A DNA stretch of 5,084 nt, from assembly GCA_013812005.1 (NCBI GenBank), contig JACCUE010000048.1:1-5084 (forward strand), written 5' to 3'. Under the pieces are notes generated by a model. The model saw only the letters and a list, made by a program, of their open reading frames with translations. It was not told where the DNA came from and made no database searches. Of this stretch, positions 1 through 5,084 are shown one piece after another. The position numbers and the translations under genes are program-made. The stretch is from Thermoleophilaceae bacterium (GTDB lineage Bacteria; Actinomycetota; Thermoleophilia; Solirubrobacterales; Thermoleophilaceae). Numbering within the stretch: the first letter of the stretch is position 1; each line of letters starts with the position of its first letter.

Positions 1-86
1 CGCTGCGCTCGCTGATCGACTGGTACCTCGACCGCCTCGAGCACAAGCCGCGCGAGCCGCGGGTCGAGGACATCCCGATCGACTGA
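1..86 (+). CDS. C-terminal tail of an unidentified protein, convergent with gltD
   Basis: The frame starting at base 3 reads LRSLIDWYLDRLEHKPREPR followed by VEDIPID and a TGA at 84-86, giving 27 codons of the 3' end of a gene that begins left of the window. In support, every codon before the stop ends in G or C, as in the glt genes. The peptide also looks like a normal protein end: an amphipathic, charged helix followed by an acidic tail. The opposite strand over the same bases gives a serine/arginine-rich, low-information peptide. I do not recognise the family and assign no function. The tail converges on gltD, with only the repeat region (87-257) between them. Because so little is visible, a chance open frame cannot be excluded. 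Confidence 0.45.
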   Translation, partial: LRSLIDWYLDRLEHKPREPRVEDIPID

Positions 87-1074
87 GGGTCTTGGTCCGG
101 AGAGCCTCCGGTGCGGTGCTCGCCGGAGAGCCTCCCGGTGCGGTGCTCGCCGGAACGACGTTCCGGCTGCGCTCCTCCCCTGACGTTCCGGCTGCGCTCC
201 TCCCCTGACGTTCCGGCTGCGCTCCTCCCCTCACGTTCCGGCTGCGCTCCTCCCCCTTGCGCTTCACGGGCCACGGCGCGGTTGCGCTGGTAGAGGTAGT
301 CCATCGCGTAGTGCACGCCGTCGAGGTCGGCGCCGGGGATCTCCAGCGGGCGCTCGACGCGCGAGCCGACGGCCACCACCACGGCGTCGTGGCGCTCGGC
401 GATCTCCTCCGCCCCGGCGTCAACGCCCACGTCGACGCCACAGGCAAAGTCGATCCCCTCGGCCTCGAGCAGCGCGATCCGGCGGTCGATCATCCACTTC
501 TCCAGCTTCGCGTCCGGCACCCCGAAGCGCATCAGCCCGCCGGGCGCCTCGTCGCGCTCGTACACGGTGACGGTGTGGCCCACCTGGTTCAGCTCGGCCG
601 CCGCGGCCATTCCGGCGGGCCCTGAGCCGATCACCGCAACCGTCAGACCGGTGCGGTGCTCGGGCGGCCGGGGCACGATCCAGCCCTCCTCGAAGGCACG
701 GTGCACGATGGCGTACTCGATCTGCTTGATCATCACCGGGTCGTCGGCGATGTCGAGCACGCAGGCCGACTCGCACGGAGCGGGGCAGATCAGTCCGGTG
801 AACTCGGGGAAGTTGTTGGTGGCGTGCAGCTGGTCGATGGCCTCTCGCCACTTGCCGCGGCGCACCAGGTCGTTCCAGTCGGGGATCAGGTTGCCGAGCG
901 GGCAGCCGTTGTTGCAGAAGGGCACGCCGCAGTCCATGCAGCGGCCGGCCTGGCCGAGCAGCTCGGGCTCGGTCAGGGTGCCGAAGATCTCGCGGCTGTC
1001 GCGCACGCGCTCGCGCGGGTCACGCTCGGGCGCCGGGACCCGCCGCACCTCCAGGAATCCACGCGGGTTTGCCA

Positions 1075-1075
<1 letters not shown>
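1..1075 (-). CDS. gltD: Glutamate synthase small subunit; N-terminal half only, then repeat-derived sequence to the window edge
   Basis: The GltD (beta) subunit takes electrons from NADPH through FAD and passes them via iron-sulfur clusters to GltB. The start is the ATG at 1075-1073 (MANPRGFLEV), overlapping the gltB stop. Visible features are an N-terminal cysteine cluster Cys46-x2-Cys49-x4-Cys54-x3-Cys58 (CMDCGVPFCNNGC), a second cluster Cys97-x3-Cys101-x3-Cys105 (CPAPCESAC), and the FAD Rossmann motif GSGPAG at 150-155, with an acidic residue at 173 (VYERDEAPGG). RFGVPDAKLEK follows at 183-193. Recognisable GltD sequence ends near residue 272 (YLYQRNRAVAREA, about position 260). Family members have about 470-490 residues, and the expected second nucleotide-binding motif (GGGDTG-like) and the C-terminal FAD segment are absent. 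The frame stays open to the window edge but reads through tandem repeats and then opposite a probable plus-strand gene, so the part left of about 260 is probably not genuine GltD. Either the gene is truncated, its linker carries a repeat insertion, or the assembly is chimeric. Confidence 0.85.
97..149 (+). repeat. Direct repeat of a 26/27-bp unit, two copies
   Basis: Copy 1 is at 97-122 and copy 2 at 123-149. Both start ccggagagcctc and end ccggtgcggtgctcg; copy 2 has one extra C, making it 27 bp. That extra base puts the two copies in the same frame on the minus strand, where each would encode SGEHRTG. This unit differs in sequence from the 25-bp unit to its right but abuts it. The shared last 15 bases also occur once inside gltD at 648-662. 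Confidence 0.9.
149..167. other. Perfect 8-bp inverted repeat at the junction of the two repeat families
   Basis: Bases 149-156 (gccggaac) pair perfectly with 160-167 (gttccggc) around a 3-base loop (gac). The left arm comes from the end of the 26/27-bp repeat region and the right arm from the first 25-bp unit. It lies between two convergent reading frames, so a transcription terminator is conceivable. No T-run follows on either strand, so an intrinsic terminator is not supported. It may simply be part of the repeat element. Confidence 0.5.
158..257 (+). repeat. Tandem array of a 25-bp unit, four copies
   Basis: Four head-to-tail copies lie at 158-182, 183-207, 208-232 and 233-257. Each begins acgttccggctgcgctcc and ends tcccctg or a close variant. 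Copies 1 and 2 are identical, copy 3 differs in its last base and copy 4 in its last two, so a 23-bp core is kept perfectly in all four. The unit is not a multiple of three, so successive copies are read in different frames. On the minus strand no frame contains a stop (GAQPERE, GRSAAGTS and GEERSRNV in turn). On the plus strand copies 1 and 2 are each followed by a TGA (181-183 and 206-208). The array starts exactly where GltD homology ends. The near-identity of the copies suggests recent amplification. Confidence 0.95.

Positions 1076-5084
<4,009 letters not shown>

Noticed and set aside
97..257. CRISPR array
   Set aside because: The copies are directly abutting, with no unique spacers, and no cas gene is present.
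111..293. A 60-codon plus-strand open frame through the repeats
   Set aside because: It is translated almost entirely from the tandem repeats (Cys/Arg/Ser/Pro-rich), with no support as a gene.
257..625. A 122-codon plus-strand open frame opposite gltD
   Set aside because: It is the complement of conserved GltD sequence, including the FAD motif. Its His/Val/Ala-rich translation looks like an antisense shadow.

Overview
This is a very GC-rich window with near-total G/C at third codon positions. It is dominated by a glutamate synthase (GOGAT) operon read on the minus strand. Gene order (gltB then gltD), base composition and protein style (a single-chain GltB ending in a GXGXG domain, and an NADPH-GOGAT-type GltD) suggest a high-GC actinobacterium. 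A deep-branching one such as a member of Thermoleophilia/Solirubrobacterales is possible, but that placement is inference from style and not a database result.

Layout from right to left, the direction of transcription. From the right edge to 1075 runs gltB, the large glutamine amidotransferase/synthase subunit. It is open at its 5' end: about 170-190 residues, including the catalytic N-terminal cysteine, lie beyond the window. Its TGA stop shares one base with the ATG of gltD (TGATG), so the two are probably translationally coupled. gltD, the FAD/NADPH and iron-sulfur subunit, starts at 1075 and is recognisable for about 272 residues, down to about position 260. There the homology stops, just before the segment where GltD proteins carry their second dinucleotide-binding domain. 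Positions 97-257 are filled instead by two families of short tandem repeats: a 25-bp unit in four copies and a 26/27-bp unit in two copies, with a perfect 8-bp hairpin where they meet. Left of the repeats, the plus strand carries what looks like the last 27 codons of an unrelated convergent gene, ending at 86.

In function, GltB releases ammonia from glutamine, channels it to an FMN/[3Fe-4S] site and makes glutamate from 2-oxoglutarate. GltD passes NADPH electrons to GltB through FAD and iron-sulfur clusters. As seen here GltD lacks its C-terminal roughly 200 residues, so a working enzyme cannot be inferred from this sequence alone. The main question in the window is whether the repeat array marks a real truncation, a repeat-filled linker, or a misassembly in which a dispersed repeat joined gltD to an unrelated locus. 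I see no convincing new biological system; the repeat/gltD junction is the part that deserves attention.
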